This document shows positions 16,421 through 24,056 of a DNA stretch of 40,089 nt, piece after piece. This DNA is from an uncultured Pseudomonadota bacterium (GTDB taxonomy: Bacteria; Pseudomonadota; Gammaproteobacteria; Methylococcales; Methylomonadaceae): contig CAIQWF010000160.1 in NCBI GenBank assembly GCA_903875455.1, positions 1 to 40,089 of the forward strand, in the 5' to 3' direction. Every line of letters starts with the position of its first letter. Position 1 is the first letter of the stretch. Under the pieces are notes generated by a model, which ran no database searches, had not been told where the DNA came from, and saw only the letters and a program-made list of their open reading frames with translations. Made by a program: the position numbers and the translations under genes.

Positions 16421-16455
16421 GCTGTAGGGGGGAGTTTTCAGCCCTACAGCTTTTT
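16421..16455 (+). terminator. Hairpin with T run, oriented against the neighbouring genes
   Basis: A perfect 9-bp stem GCTGTAGGG/CCCTACAGC (16421-16429 with 16442-16450) with a 12-base loop is followed by TTTTT on the plus strand (16451-16455). Both flanking genes run leftward, so as a terminator it would act only on antisense transcription. It could instead be an intergenic palindromic repeat or a processing/attenuation hairpin between isocitrate dehydrogenase and beta-RFAP synthase. Confidence 0.5.
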
Positions 16456-16503
16456 ATGATTACCTAATTCAAAATGGAGTAGTAAAAACGTAACCGATTT
16501 TTT

Positions 16504-17511
16504 TTACATTGAGGCGATAATCGCCTCGCCCATTTCAATTGTGCCGGTTTTGGAGTCAGGATTTAAATCCGGTGTAACAAATTTTCCTTCACTGATAATT
16601 TTTTCCACCGCAGTCTGAATTTTTTCAGCCGCTACATGTTCGCCCAAATGATGCAGCATCATCACCCCTGCCATAATCACCGCAGTCGGGTTAGCAATAT
16701 TTTTACCGGCAATATCAGGGGCGCTGCCGTGTACCGCTTCAAACAAGGCGGCGTTTGCACCGATATTTGCCCCGGGAATCAATCCCAAGCCACCCACCAA
16801 ACCGGCGGTCAAATCTGACAAAATATCACCAAACATATTGGTAGTTACAATCACGTCAAACTTTTGCGGATTCATCACCAGGTGCATACATGCGGCATCG
16901 ACAATCACTTCATTAAATTCAATTTCGGGATAACGGGCGGCGATTTCTTTCGCCACATCCAGAAACAGACCGGAGCTGAATTTCAGAATATTGGCTTTAT
17001 GACAGGCAGTGACTTTTTTCCGGCCATTTTGTTTGGCATACTGAAACGCATATTCGACAATGCGCTCACAGCCTTTGCGGGTCACCAGGGCAATACTTTC
17101 GGCCATATCTTTTTCTTTGGTCAGATAATGCTCTAATCCGGCATACAGGCCTTCAGTATTTTCCCGCACCACCACAATGTCAACATTATCAAACCGGGTT
17201 TGCGCCCCTTTCCAGGTTTTGGCCGGGCGGACGTTGGCGTATAAATCATATTCCTGCCGTAACGCCACATTGATACTTCTAAAACCTTTGCCGACCGGAG
17301 TGGTTAAAGGCCCTTTAAAGGCAATGCGGTTTTTTTCAATTGAAGCCAAAGTTGCATCAGGAATCGGTGTGCCGTGCTTTTCGACTGCTGCCATACCGGC
17401 ATCGGCCTCTTCCCAGTTTATTTTTACCCCGGAGGCGTTAATAATTTTAACTGCCACATCTATAATGGAAGGGCCGATACCATCACCTTTAATTAACGTA
17501 ACGTTGTGCAT
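16504..17511 (-). CDS. NAD-type isocitrate dehydrogenase (IDH3-like)
   Basis: This 335-residue enzyme belongs to the isocitrate/isopropylmalate dehydrogenase family. It oxidatively decarboxylates isocitrate to 2-oxoglutarate, probably with NAD+. Seen are GDGIGPSI (9-16), FKGPLTTPVGKGFRSINVAL, with the Ser/Arg substrate-binding pattern of isocitrate enzymes, RENTEGLYAGLEH, ACHKANILK, the metal-binding block NMFGDILSDLTAGLVGGLGL, and EAVHGSAPDIAGKNIANPTA. The PVGKGFRSINVALRQ form and the short length point to the mitochondrial IDH3-like group rather than LeuB or the long NADP-IDH. It is divergent from mtdB, with a 141-base shared upstream region, and may be first in the leftward C1 operon. Confidence 0.9.
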   Translation of the reverse strand: MHNVTLIKGDGIGPSIIDVAVKIINASGVKINWEEADAGMAAVEKHGTPIPDATLASIEKNRIAFKGPLTTPVGKGFRSINVALRQEYDLYANVRPAKTWKGAQTRFDNVDIVVVRENTEGLYAGLEHYLTKEKDMAESIALVTRKGCERIVEYAFQYAKQNGRKKVTACHKANILKFSSGLFLDVAKEIAARYPEIEFNEVIVDAACMHLVMNPQKFDVIVTTNMFGDILSDLTAGLVGGLGLIPGANIGANAALFEAVHGSAPDIAGKNIANPTAVIMAGVMMLHHLGEHVAAEKIQTAVEKIISEGKFVTPDLNPDSKTGTIEMGEAIIASM

Positions 17512-17593
17512 TGTTCACTCTTTCGTGTATTGAAAAATTTAAAGATGATACACAGATTCAGCTGATTTTAAAAATACAATGCGTTTTAAATCT

Positions 17594-17621
17594 GTTACAG
17601 AATAATGTTTTCTTTTATACT
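17594..17621 (+). promoter_or_regulatory. Candidate promoter of the mtdB pair
   Basis: TATACT at 17616-17621 is preceded by GTTACA at 17594-17599 with 16 bases between, about 30 bases before the mtdB start. The -35 match is only partial. The region 17512-17652 is shared with the divergent isocitrate dehydrogenase gene. Confidence 0.35.
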
Positions 17622-17652
17622 TGCCCGTTACATTTAATCTTCAGGAGATACC

Positions 17653-18564
17653 ATGGAAAAGCCATTTATTTTACACATGTTGACGACCGCTAAAAACTTA
17701 AGCCCTTTTGATGTGAACATGGCACTGGACGCGGGATGGGTTTCAGCAATCCCCTATACAAATGTTGAACCGAGCGAAGTCCAAGGCCTGGTTCAGGATG
17801 CTATTTTCTCCCGCAGTCTGAAAAGCCTGAAAAAAACCGGCATTTTTATCGGTGGCCGCGATACCAAACAGGCGATGGATATGTTAAAAGCGGCACAACA
17901 TGCAATGGTTCCTCCTTTTGAAGTTTCGGTATTTGCCGACCCCAGCGGTGCCTTTACTACAGCAGCGGGCATGGTAGCAGCAGTAGAGAAAGAGTTAGGC
18001 GATAAATTCAATACTACGCTGGAAGGTAAAAACATTCTGGCCTTAGGCGGCACAGGCCCTGTAGGTCAGGCAGCAGCGGTAATTGCAGCACAGGCCGGGG
18101 CAAATGTACGTATCATCGGCAGACAGCTGGAAAAAGCTCAAAATATTGCCGACATGTGCAGTGACGAATTTGGTGATGGCAAAATAAAAGTCACCGCCGG
18201 AGCAGATGCTGATAAAGCCGAGTATATTAAAACGGCCGATGTGGTTTTTGCTACCGGTGCGGCAGGGATTGAATTGTTAAGCGCTGCGCTGATTGCCAGT
18301 GCGCCGCAGCTTAAAGTCGCAGCGGATGTGAATGCGGTGCCACCTGCCGGAATTGCCGGTGTGAGTGCGTTTGATAACGGTACTGCAATTGCAGGTTCAA
18401 ACAGTGGCGCAGTCGGAATTGGCGCGTTGGCGATTGGCAATGTTAAATATCAAACCCAAAACCGTCTGTTAAAAATGATGCTGGAAACCGACAAACCGGT
18501 GTATTTGCACTTTGAACATGCGTTTGCAGTCGCCCGCGCCTACATTCAATCCTCTGCCAAGTAA
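17653..18564 (+). CDS. mtdB: NAD(P)-dependent methylene-H4MPT dehydrogenase, MtdB type (copy 1)
   Basis: This enzyme oxidises methylene-H4MPT to methenyl-H4MPT, the step after Fae. The 303-residue protein shows the family blocks FILHMLTTAKNLSPFDVNMA, LDAGWVSAIPYTNV, DAIFSRSLKSLKKTGIFIGG, VPPFEVSVFADPSGAFTTAA, the Rossmann loop GGTGPVGQAAAV, VAADVNAVPPAGIAG and GIGALAIGNVKYQTQ. AGGAG lies 7 bases before the ATG. A second gene of the same family follows after 51 bases. This copy departs more from the usual MtdB start (GWVSAIPY, DAIFSRSLKSLKKT), which may mean a different cofactor preference or an MtdC-like variant. Family is certain; the exact subtype is not. Confidence 0.9.
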   Translation: MEKPFILHMLTTAKNLSPFDVNMALDAGWVSAIPYTNVEPSEVQGLVQDAIFSRSLKSLKKTGIFIGGRDTKQAMDMLKAAQHAMVPPFEVSVFADPSGAFTTAAGMVAAVEKELGDKFNTTLEGKNILALGGTGPVGQAAAVIAAQAGANVRIIGRQLEKAQNIADMCSDEFGDGKIKVTAGADADKAEYIKTADVVFATGAAGIELLSAALIASAPQLKVAADVNAVPPAGIAGVSAFDNGTAIAGSNSGAVGIGALAIGNVKYQTQNRLLKMMLETDKPVYLHFEHAFAVARAYIQSSAK

Positions 18565-18615
18565 CGACAAGACAAACAACGCTGTTCTTATCTCTCACAA
18601 AACAGGAATCTGATA

Positions 18616-19518
18616 GTGAAAAAAAGTATTTTACACATGCTTGACCCTACGCCTAATAATAGTCCTTTTGATATCAATATGGCACTAGACGCAGGTTTTG
18701 ATGTGTTAATGCCCTACTCTAATGTCAAACTGGAAAATGTTCATCGTCTGACTCAGGATACTATCTTCTCTCGTGGTCCGACTGGCGTTAAAAGAACAGC
18801 CATGTTTGTGGGTGGGCGGGATATAGGCTTGGCAATGGATATGCTAAAAACCTGCAAGCAGGCCATGGTTCCACCTTTTGAAATTTCCGTTCTTGCAGAC
18901 CCTAGCGGCGCTTTTACTACCGCAGCGGCTTTGGTTGCCTGTGTTGAAAAAGTTCTTAAACAACAGCTTGGCAAGGCACTAAAAGACTGTAAAGCTGTGG
19001 TGTTTGGCGGCACCGGCCCAGTTGGTGTGGTGACTGGCGTGATTGCGTCATTGGCTGGAGCTGATACCACCTTGGTTGACCATTTGTCTAATGCCACCGC
19101 CAATGATTTGGCCAAGCAATACAATCGCAGTTTAGGCTGTGACTTAAAAGGGGCGGCAGCTAATTTTGAGGGCGATAAAATCAATCTGATTCGTGATGTT
19201 GATATTATTTTTTGCACTGCCAAAGCAGGGATTCAGGTATTGAGCGCGGAAATTCTGAAAGAAGCCAAACAGCTAAAAGTGGCCGGTGATGTGAATGCGG
19301 TGCCGCCGTTGGGGATTGAAGGGATTAAGGTTAAAGATTTCGGCGTACTTCTTCCTACTGCCGCCGCTGGCCAAGCCGCTTTTGGGGTAGGAGCGCTGGC
19401 GGTGGGCAATGTTAAATATCGGGTGCAGCAGGAGTTATTAGCGTCTTTGCTGGGAGCAGATAAGCCGGTGTATCTGGATTTTAGGGACGCATTTAATAAA
19501 GCCAGAGAGATTGTTTAG
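18616..19518 (+). CDS. mtdB: NAD(P)-dependent methylene-H4MPT dehydrogenase, MtdB type (copy 2)
   Basis: The protein has 300 residues with a GTG start, and AGGAA lies 6-7 bases upstream. It shares the family blocks SILHMLDPTPNNSPFDINMA, LMPYSNVKLENVHRLTQDTI, FVGGRDIGLAMDML, VPPFEISVLADPSGAFTTAA, GGTGPVGVVTGV, VAGDVNAVPPLGIEGI and GVGALAVGNVKYRVQ. By eye, its N-terminal and C-terminal blocks (LTQDTIFSRGP, YLDFRDAF) are closer to characterised MtdB of methylotrophs than are those of copy 1. The two are clearly diverged, so this is an old duplication. It ends at a hairpin terminator, making a two-gene unit with copy 1. Confidence 0.9.
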   Translation: MKKSILHMLDPTPNNSPFDINMALDAGFDVLMPYSNVKLENVHRLTQDTIFSRGPTGVKRTAMFVGGRDIGLAMDMLKTCKQAMVPPFEISVLADPSGAFTTAAALVACVEKVLKQQLGKALKDCKAVVFGGTGPVGVVTGVIASLAGADTTLVDHLSNATANDLAKQYNRSLGCDLKGAAANFEGDKINLIRDVDIIFCTAKAGIQVLSAEILKEAKQLKVAGDVNAVPPLGIEGIKVKDFGVLLPTAAAGQAAFGVGALAVGNVKYRVQQELLASLLGADKPVYLDFRDAFNKAREIV

Positions 19519-19533
19519 CATCTTTTCTTTATA

Positions 19534-19562
19534 AACGCTGATAGTGTTGCTGTCAGCGTTTT
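19534..19562 (+). terminator. Intrinsic terminator after the mtdB pair
   Basis: An 11-bp stem (AACGCTGATAG at 19534-19544 with CTGTCAGCGTT at 19550-19560, one G-T pair) has a 5-base loop and is followed by a short T run (19559-19562). It is placed 16 bases after the second mtdB stop. Confidence 0.72.
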
Positions 19563-19613
19563 ACATAGCCGCACAAATTTTAAAATCTACGGTTGACTAT
19601 ACAGGCTGGCTTC

Positions 19614-20363
19614 ATGTCCTGGTTCATTACCAACCTCATCTCCGCATTATTACTGCCACCACTCAATTTACTATTGTTACTGGCATTAGGGATTTGGGCA
19701 TTAAAACGTCGGCCAAAAACCGCACGCTTTCTCCTTATCAGCATGTTTAGCCTGCTCTGGCTATTTTCCAGCGCTTATTTTTCTGATGCTGCCTTGCAGT
19801 TACTGGAAACCAAAACCGCTCCACTCAACAACTCGGCAAAAGCACAAGCCATCGTAATACTGGGGGGCGGCAGTTATTTTAATGCCCCGGAATACGCCAA
19901 CCAAGATACCGTGAATGAAGGCACACTGGTTCGTTTGCGCTACGGCGCAAGGTTATACCGGCAAACCCACCTGCCTATTCTGGTGACAGGCGGAACGCCT
20001 TTAGGAAGCAATATTTCTGAAGCGGTGCAAATGAAAACAGCACTGGAGCAGGACTTTCAAATTCCGGTGCGCTGGACTGAGGGAGAATCAAATAATAGTT
20101 TTGAAAATGCCGGCAACAGTTTCCAACTTCTGCAAAAATCAGGCATCAAAAAAATTTATCTGGTGACACACGCATGGCACATCCGGCGAGCCAGTGCCGC
20201 ATTTCAGCGTGCAGGCTTTGAAGTCATTGAAGCACCTACCGCTTTCACCACCCGCTATCAAACAACCTTGCTTACCTTCATTCCAAATGTAGAAGCGCTG
20301 TACAATAGCAAACTGTTTTTTCACGAGCTAATCGGTTTGGTCTGGTATTGGCTCAAATCCTGA
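19614..20363 (+). CDS. DUF218 (YdcF/ElyC-like) membrane protein
   Basis: The protein has 249 residues. Two N-terminal hydrophobic segments (about 3-29 and 38-56) precede a DUF218 domain (about 75-225). That domain begins AQAIVILGGGS and contains VRLRYGARLYRQ, ILVTGGTPLGSNISEAV, TEGESNNSFENA and IYLVTHAWHIRRASAAF. This matches the ElyC/YdcF type linked in E. coli to envelope and lipid-carrier homeostasis; the precise activity here is unknown. ATG at 19614 is chosen over a TTG at 19593, which would add MTIQAGF. It lies downstream of the mtdB terminator and so is probably an independent unit with the next gene. Confidence 0.82.
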   Translation: MSWFITNLISALLLPPLNLLLLLALGIWALKRRPKTARFLLISMFSLLWLFSSAYFSDAALQLLETKTAPLNNSAKAQAIVILGGGSYFNAPEYANQDTVNEGTLVRLRYGARLYRQTHLPILVTGGTPLGSNISEAVQMKTALEQDFQIPVRWTEGESNNSFENAGNSFQLLQKSGIKKIYLVTHAWHIRRASAAFQRAGFEVIEAPTAFTTRYQTTLLTFIPNVEALYNSKLFFHELIGLVWYWLKS

Positions 20364-20390
20364 GGCCCCTCGTTGCGGAGAATCATTACT

Positions 20391-20912
20391 ATGAATCAAT
20401 ACGATAATTTTTCAAGTCCCTCTGAATCACCTGTCAATATCGGTACTCTCATGCTGGCTACCCGGCTCTTTATTACCTTGGTGGGATTAGGAATGACCCT
20501 GTTCGGAATAAAATATACCCTTGATATTTTTCTGCTGCTTTACGACTACCTGCAAAAACCAGAAACCCTGACCGCCATCATAGAAAAATGGTCGGTTTTA
20601 TTAAACATCAAAGAGTTGTTTGTTAATGGTTATCCAATGGATAAATTGCTGGTGACGGTGATTCTGGCAATTGGCACCTTACTGCTGCTCAGAATTACCC
20701 TGGGATTTATTCAGGCAGGGGCTGGGATATTAACCAACTCGATTAACAGCAGTAATTTTAATAACGGCAACAGCGCCGATGGCAAAGTGATTATCAATCT
20801 GGATGCTAAATTAGCGAAACTAAAAAGCCTGTCCGAGCAAGGTTTCATCTCAAAACAGGCTTATGAAGAGGCACGCGATAAATATTGGGTGCAAAAAATC
20901 ATGAACGGCTAA
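20391..20912 (+). CDS. Small membrane protein with SHOCT-like C-terminus
   Basis: The protein has 173 residues. A hydrophobic region lies at about 20-53 and a second transmembrane segment at about 88-115. An Asn/Ser-rich linker follows, then a C-terminal helical stretch KLAKLKSLSEQGFISKQAYE. This has the SHOCT pattern (L-x2-L-x2-dG-xI-x2-xEFE), a short oligomerisation or binding motif at protein C-termini. The start at 20391 has GGAG 10 bases upstream; a TTG at 20373 is less likely. It follows the DUF218 gene by 27 bases and is convergent with the frameshifted regulator. Function unknown. Confidence 0.6.
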   Translation: MNQYDNFSSPSESPVNIGTLMLATRLFITLVGLGMTLFGIKYTLDIFLLLYDYLQKPETLTAIIEKWSVLLNIKELFVNGYPMDKLLVTVILAIGTLLLLRITLGFIQAGAGILTNSINSSNFNNGNSADGKVIINLDAKLAKLKSLSEQGFISKQAYEEARDKYWVQKIMNG

Positions 20913-20927
20913 CAGCGATGAATGGTC

Positions 20928-21556
20928 TTAATTGCCATAGCTCCATTTAGCCGCCAGGCGGGTGAGCTCAACATCATTTTTTACCTCCAGCTTGTCATAA
21001 ATCCGATAACGGTGAGTATTGACCGTTTTATCGCTTATCCCCAAAGTAGTCGCCATTTCCTGAATAGATCGGCCGTCCAGAATTAAACGGGCCACTTGCG
21101 CCTCCCGCTTTGCAAGTTGCGCAAAAGGATTATTGTCCTGCTGGGTATTCTGTGACGAGAGATTTTTCTCCACATCCTTGCCTAAATAAGGCTCACCCAG
21201 CATTACTTGCCGGATTGCATCGACCATTTCGTTGACCGGTGAGTTTTTGGACAGAAATCCCATCGCCCCCAATTGCAACATTTCCATCGGAATAAGGCCG
21301 TCGTTATACCCCGATAAAGCAATGATTCTTATATCTGGATAAGTCTGCAAAATTCTGCGGCAAGCTTCTACCCCCCCATCCCCGGCATATTGACATCCAT
21401 TAAAATGACATCCGGCGAGAATTGTTCGGCAAATAACAAAGCCTGTTCACCAGAACTTGCAACACCGACTACAGAAATGCCATCCGTAGAGTTTAATAAT
21501 GATTCAATACCAGTTCTGACGAGCTCATGATCATCAACCAATAAAACATTAATCAT
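20928..21556 (-). pseudogene. GacA/UvrY-type response regulator, frameshifted in a G tract
   Basis: Read leftward from 21556, the receiver domain begins MINVLLVDDHELVRTGIESL with D8/D9 and phospho-acceptor D54 in LMDVNMPGMGG, then meets a stop (TAG at 21370-21368). The frame continues immediately in another phase: EACRRILQTYPDIRIIALSG, the Lys motif FLSKNSP, and a LuxR-type helix-turn-helix (LAKREAQVARLILDGRSIQE, ISDKTVNTHRYRIYDKL) ending DVELTRLAAKW as in GacA/UvrY. Adding one G to the seven-G run (plus-strand C at 21371-21377) restores a ~209-residue protein of normal GacA length. A real mutation, a phase-variable tract or a sequence error are all possible. Both halves are otherwise intact. 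Confidence 0.88.
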
Positions 21557-21616
21557 TTATATAGTGCAGGATTATGAATAAATAAAAGACCTTCGCCATG
21601 TTTCTTAAATTCACGC

Positions 21617-21973
21617 TCAAGAGTTGGCAACCATTTCCTGCGCCCTGGTATCAACCGACCAGAGTTTTTCCAGTTGATACAAATCTCTGGCTTGCGCTGT
21701 CATCACATGGACGATAATGTCATCCAAATCCAGCAGCACCCAGTCGGCCCCGGTCTGCTCTCCTTCGACACCTAAAGGTCTTACGCCTGCTTCTTTCATT
21801 TTTTCAGTCACATAGCCGCACAACGATCTGGCATGGCGTTCTGATGTGGCAGTCGCCAGAATCATATAATCAGTGACGCTGGTGCGCCCTTTTACATCAA
21901 TCACGGTAACATTTTCACCTTTGCGAAAATCCAGTTCAGTGGTAACGATTTTTACTAATTCTTCAGTTTGCAT
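21617..21973 (-). CDS. rsfS: Ribosomal silencing factor RsfS
   Basis: RsfS binds ribosomal protein uL14 and blocks subunit joining, lowering translation on nutrient limitation. The 118-residue protein has the family pattern: VIDVKGRTSVTDYMILATAT, SERHARSLCGYV, GVEGEQTGADWVLLDLDDII and VHVMTAQARDLYQLEKLW. It lies 12 bases downstream of nadD in the same direction, the arrangement found in most Gammaproteobacteria. It is the last gene of the proA-nadD-rsfS unit; about 60 bases separate it from the broken regulator gene. Confidence 0.95.
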   Translation of the reverse strand: MQTEELVKIVTTELDFRKGENVTVIDVKGRTSVTDYMILATATSERHARSLCGYVTEKMKEAGVRPLGVEGEQTGADWVLLDLDDIIVHVMTAQARDLYQLEKLWSVDTRAQEMVANS

Positions 21974-21985
21974 TCCTGTTCCTGT

Positions 21986-22606
21986 TTATGATTGGTACAA
22001 CTTATACCGTTCTATATAGTCTATAACATTGTCGGGCAATAAAAAACGGATACTGTGCCCTTTTGCCTGCAATGCTCTTATGGCAGTGGCTGATATATCC
22101 AGCTGGGTTACAGTTTGAAAAAACAGTTTGCCATTGTTTTCTGTTTTCAATTCTGACTTATTGTTAGTCAGACAGTTTTTTAAAAATTCTGATAACGGAG
22201 GTGTTTTACTGTTCGGGCGGGTCATCACCACAATATGCGCATAATCAAACAATCGTTGCCATTGATACCAGCTTTCTATCTGCGCAAACGCATCACTACC
22301 CATAAATAACACTAAGGCAAAATCCGGCAATTCAGCCCGCAATGATGCCAGAGTTTCAACCATATAGGACCGCCCTGCCCTGTCCAGTTCGCGGCTGTCG
22401 CATACAAGCCCGGCCTCTTTTGCTATCGCCAGTTGCAGCATTTCCAGCCGTTGCGCTGGAGTCGCTTGTGAGCTATTTTTCAATGGCGACTGATAACACG
22501 GGATTAAGCGCAGTTCAGTCAGGCCGAATAGCTCCTTTACTTCCAACGCCGTGCGCAAATGCCCATAATGCACCGGATCAAAAGTGCCGCCATAAATTCC
22601 TATCAT
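21986..22606 (-). CDS. nadD: Nicotinate-nucleotide adenylyltransferase NadD
   Basis: NadD transfers AMP from ATP to nicotinate mononucleotide in NAD synthesis. The 206-residue protein starts MIGIYGGTFDPVHYGHLRTA, with the nucleotidyltransferase HxGH motif. It also shows LIPCYQSPLK, the block FMGSDAFAQIESWYQWQRLF, and DISATAIRA, equivalent to the ISSTxIR motif. It starts directly after the proA stop (no bases between), so translation is probably coupled. Confidence 0.95.
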   Translation of the reverse strand: MIGIYGGTFDPVHYGHLRTALEVKELFGLTELRLIPCYQSPLKNSSQATPAQRLEMLQLAIAKEAGLVCDSRELDRAGRSYMVETLASLRAELPDFALVLFMGSDAFAQIESWYQWQRLFDYAHIVVMTRPNSKTPPLSEFLKNCLTNNKSELKTENNGKLFFQTVTQLDISATAIRALQAKGHSIRFLLPDNVIDYIERYKLYQS

Positions 22607-23863
22607 TTACTGCCGAATTTGCCCGTCGCCTAAAACAATGAATTTCAGACTGGTTAGCCCTTCCAAACCGACTGGCCCGCGAGCATGAAGTTTATCAGTG
22701 CTGATGCCGATTTCCGCGCCCAAACCATATTCAAAACCATCGGCAAAACGGGTCGAGGCGTTCACCATCACCGAACTGGAATCCACTTCCCGCAAGAAAC
22801 GCCGCGCCAAAGTGTAATCTTCGGTGACAATCGCATCGGTATGCGCTGAGCCATAATGATTGATGTGCGCAATTGCCTCATCCATGTTGTCAACAATTTT
22901 AATCGACAAAATCGGGGCCAAATATTCGGTGTGCCAGTCTTCTTCGGTGGCGCGTAACGCTTGTGGAATTAGCGCACAGGTTTTCAAACAACCGCGTAGT
23001 TCCACGCCTTTTGCCAGATAGCTTTCTGCCAAAATCGGCAAAACTTTCGGGGCGATATGTTCTGCAACCAATAGAGTTTCCATCGCATTGCAAACTCCGT
23101 AACGATGGGTTTTGGCATTCATGGCAATCGTAACAGCTTTGTCTAAATCGGCTTTGTCATCAATATAAACATGACAAATTCCATCCAGATGTTTAATCAC
23201 CGGAATGGTCGCTTCGTTGGTAATCCGCTCAATCAAGCTTTTGCCGCCGCGTGGCACAATCACATCGACATATTCCTGTAGGGTAATCAGCTCACCCACT
23301 GCGGCACGGTCTGTGGTGGCGATAACTTGCACCGCTTCGACTGGCAAGCCGACCTGCTCCAAACCTTTGGCAATACAGGCTGCAATCGCCTGATTGGAAT
23401 GAATGGATTCTGAACCGCCACGCAAAATACAGGCATTACCGGATTTTAAACACAACGCCGCTGCATCTATGGTGACATTCGGGCGTGATTCATAAATAAT
23501 CCCGATAACCCCCAGCGGCACCCGCATTTGCCCAACCTGAATCCCAGTCGGTCTGTAACGCAAATTGCTAATTTCACCCACAGGATCAGGTAAACTGGCA
23601 ACCTGTTTCAAGCCCTCAATCATTGCGGTGATGCGGCTGGCAGTCAATTCCAGTCTATCCAGTGAAGCCGCGTCCAAACCATTAGCTTTCCCCGCTGCCA
23701 AATCTTTTTGGTTTTCGGCAGTTATCGTTTCACGGCTGGCTTCTATCTGTTCGGCAATGGCAAATAACGCCTGATTTTTTTTATTGGTATCCGCTTTGCT
23801 CATCTCGCGGCCGGCTTTTTTCGCCTGTTGCCCCAGTTTTTGCATGGCTGCTTTAATATCCAT
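22607..23863 (-). CDS. proA: Gamma-glutamyl phosphate reductase ProA
   Basis: ProA reduces gamma-glutamyl phosphate to glutamate semialdehyde with NADPH in proline synthesis. The 418-residue protein matches the usual length (417 in E. coli). Seen are [43 protein letters not shown], the active-site block [11 protein letters not shown] with the catalytic Cys, and [20 protein letters not shown] with [17 protein letters not shown]. The start at 23863 has AGAGG about 6 bases upstream; an upstream extension to 23935 would add 24 unlikely residues. It is the first gene of proA-nadD-rsfS; proB is not nearby. Confidence 0.96.
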   Translation of the reverse strand: MDIKAAMQKLGQQAKKAGREMSKADTNKKNQALFAIAEQIEASRETITAENQKDLAAGKANGLDAASLDRLELTASRITAMIEGLKQVASLPDPVGEISNLRYRPTGIQVGQMRVPLGVIGIIYESRPNVTIDAAALCLKSGNACILRGGSESIHSNQAIAACIAKGLEQVGLPVEAVQVIATTDRAAVGELITLQEYVDVIVPRGGKSLIERITNEATIPVIKHLDGICHVYIDDKADLDKAVTIAMNAKTHRYGVCNAMETLLVAEHIAPKVLPILAESYLAKGVELRGCLKTCALIPQALRATEEDWHTEYLAPILSIKIVDNMDEAIAHINHYGSAHTDAIVTEDYTLARRFLREVDSSSVMVNASTRFADGFEYGLGAEIGISTDKLHARGPVGLEGLTSLKFIVLGDGQIRQ

Positions 23864-23992
23864 GATGTCCTCTACATAATATCGAATCGCGATATTATAG
23901 CGTTTAAAGACTTTTTCATCGAAACTTAAAACCAAATTACCGGGCTAGGCATGAAAATTGTCAACTGCCAACAAAATTCACTCGGTAAAGAT

Positions 23993-24023
23993 TTTACTAA
24001 AAACGGCCTTAATCTTTTATAAT
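23993..24023 (+). promoter_or_regulatory. Candidate promoter of the P-type ATPase gene
   Basis: A perfect TATAAT at 24018-24023 lies about 33 bases before the chosen ATG (24057), with a weak TTTACT at 23993-23998 some 19 bases upstream. Its position inside the longer open frame argues that translation does not begin at 23958. Confidence 0.42.
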
Positions 24024-24056
24024 CCAAAACTACTCATCACTGACAAGGAGCTCATC

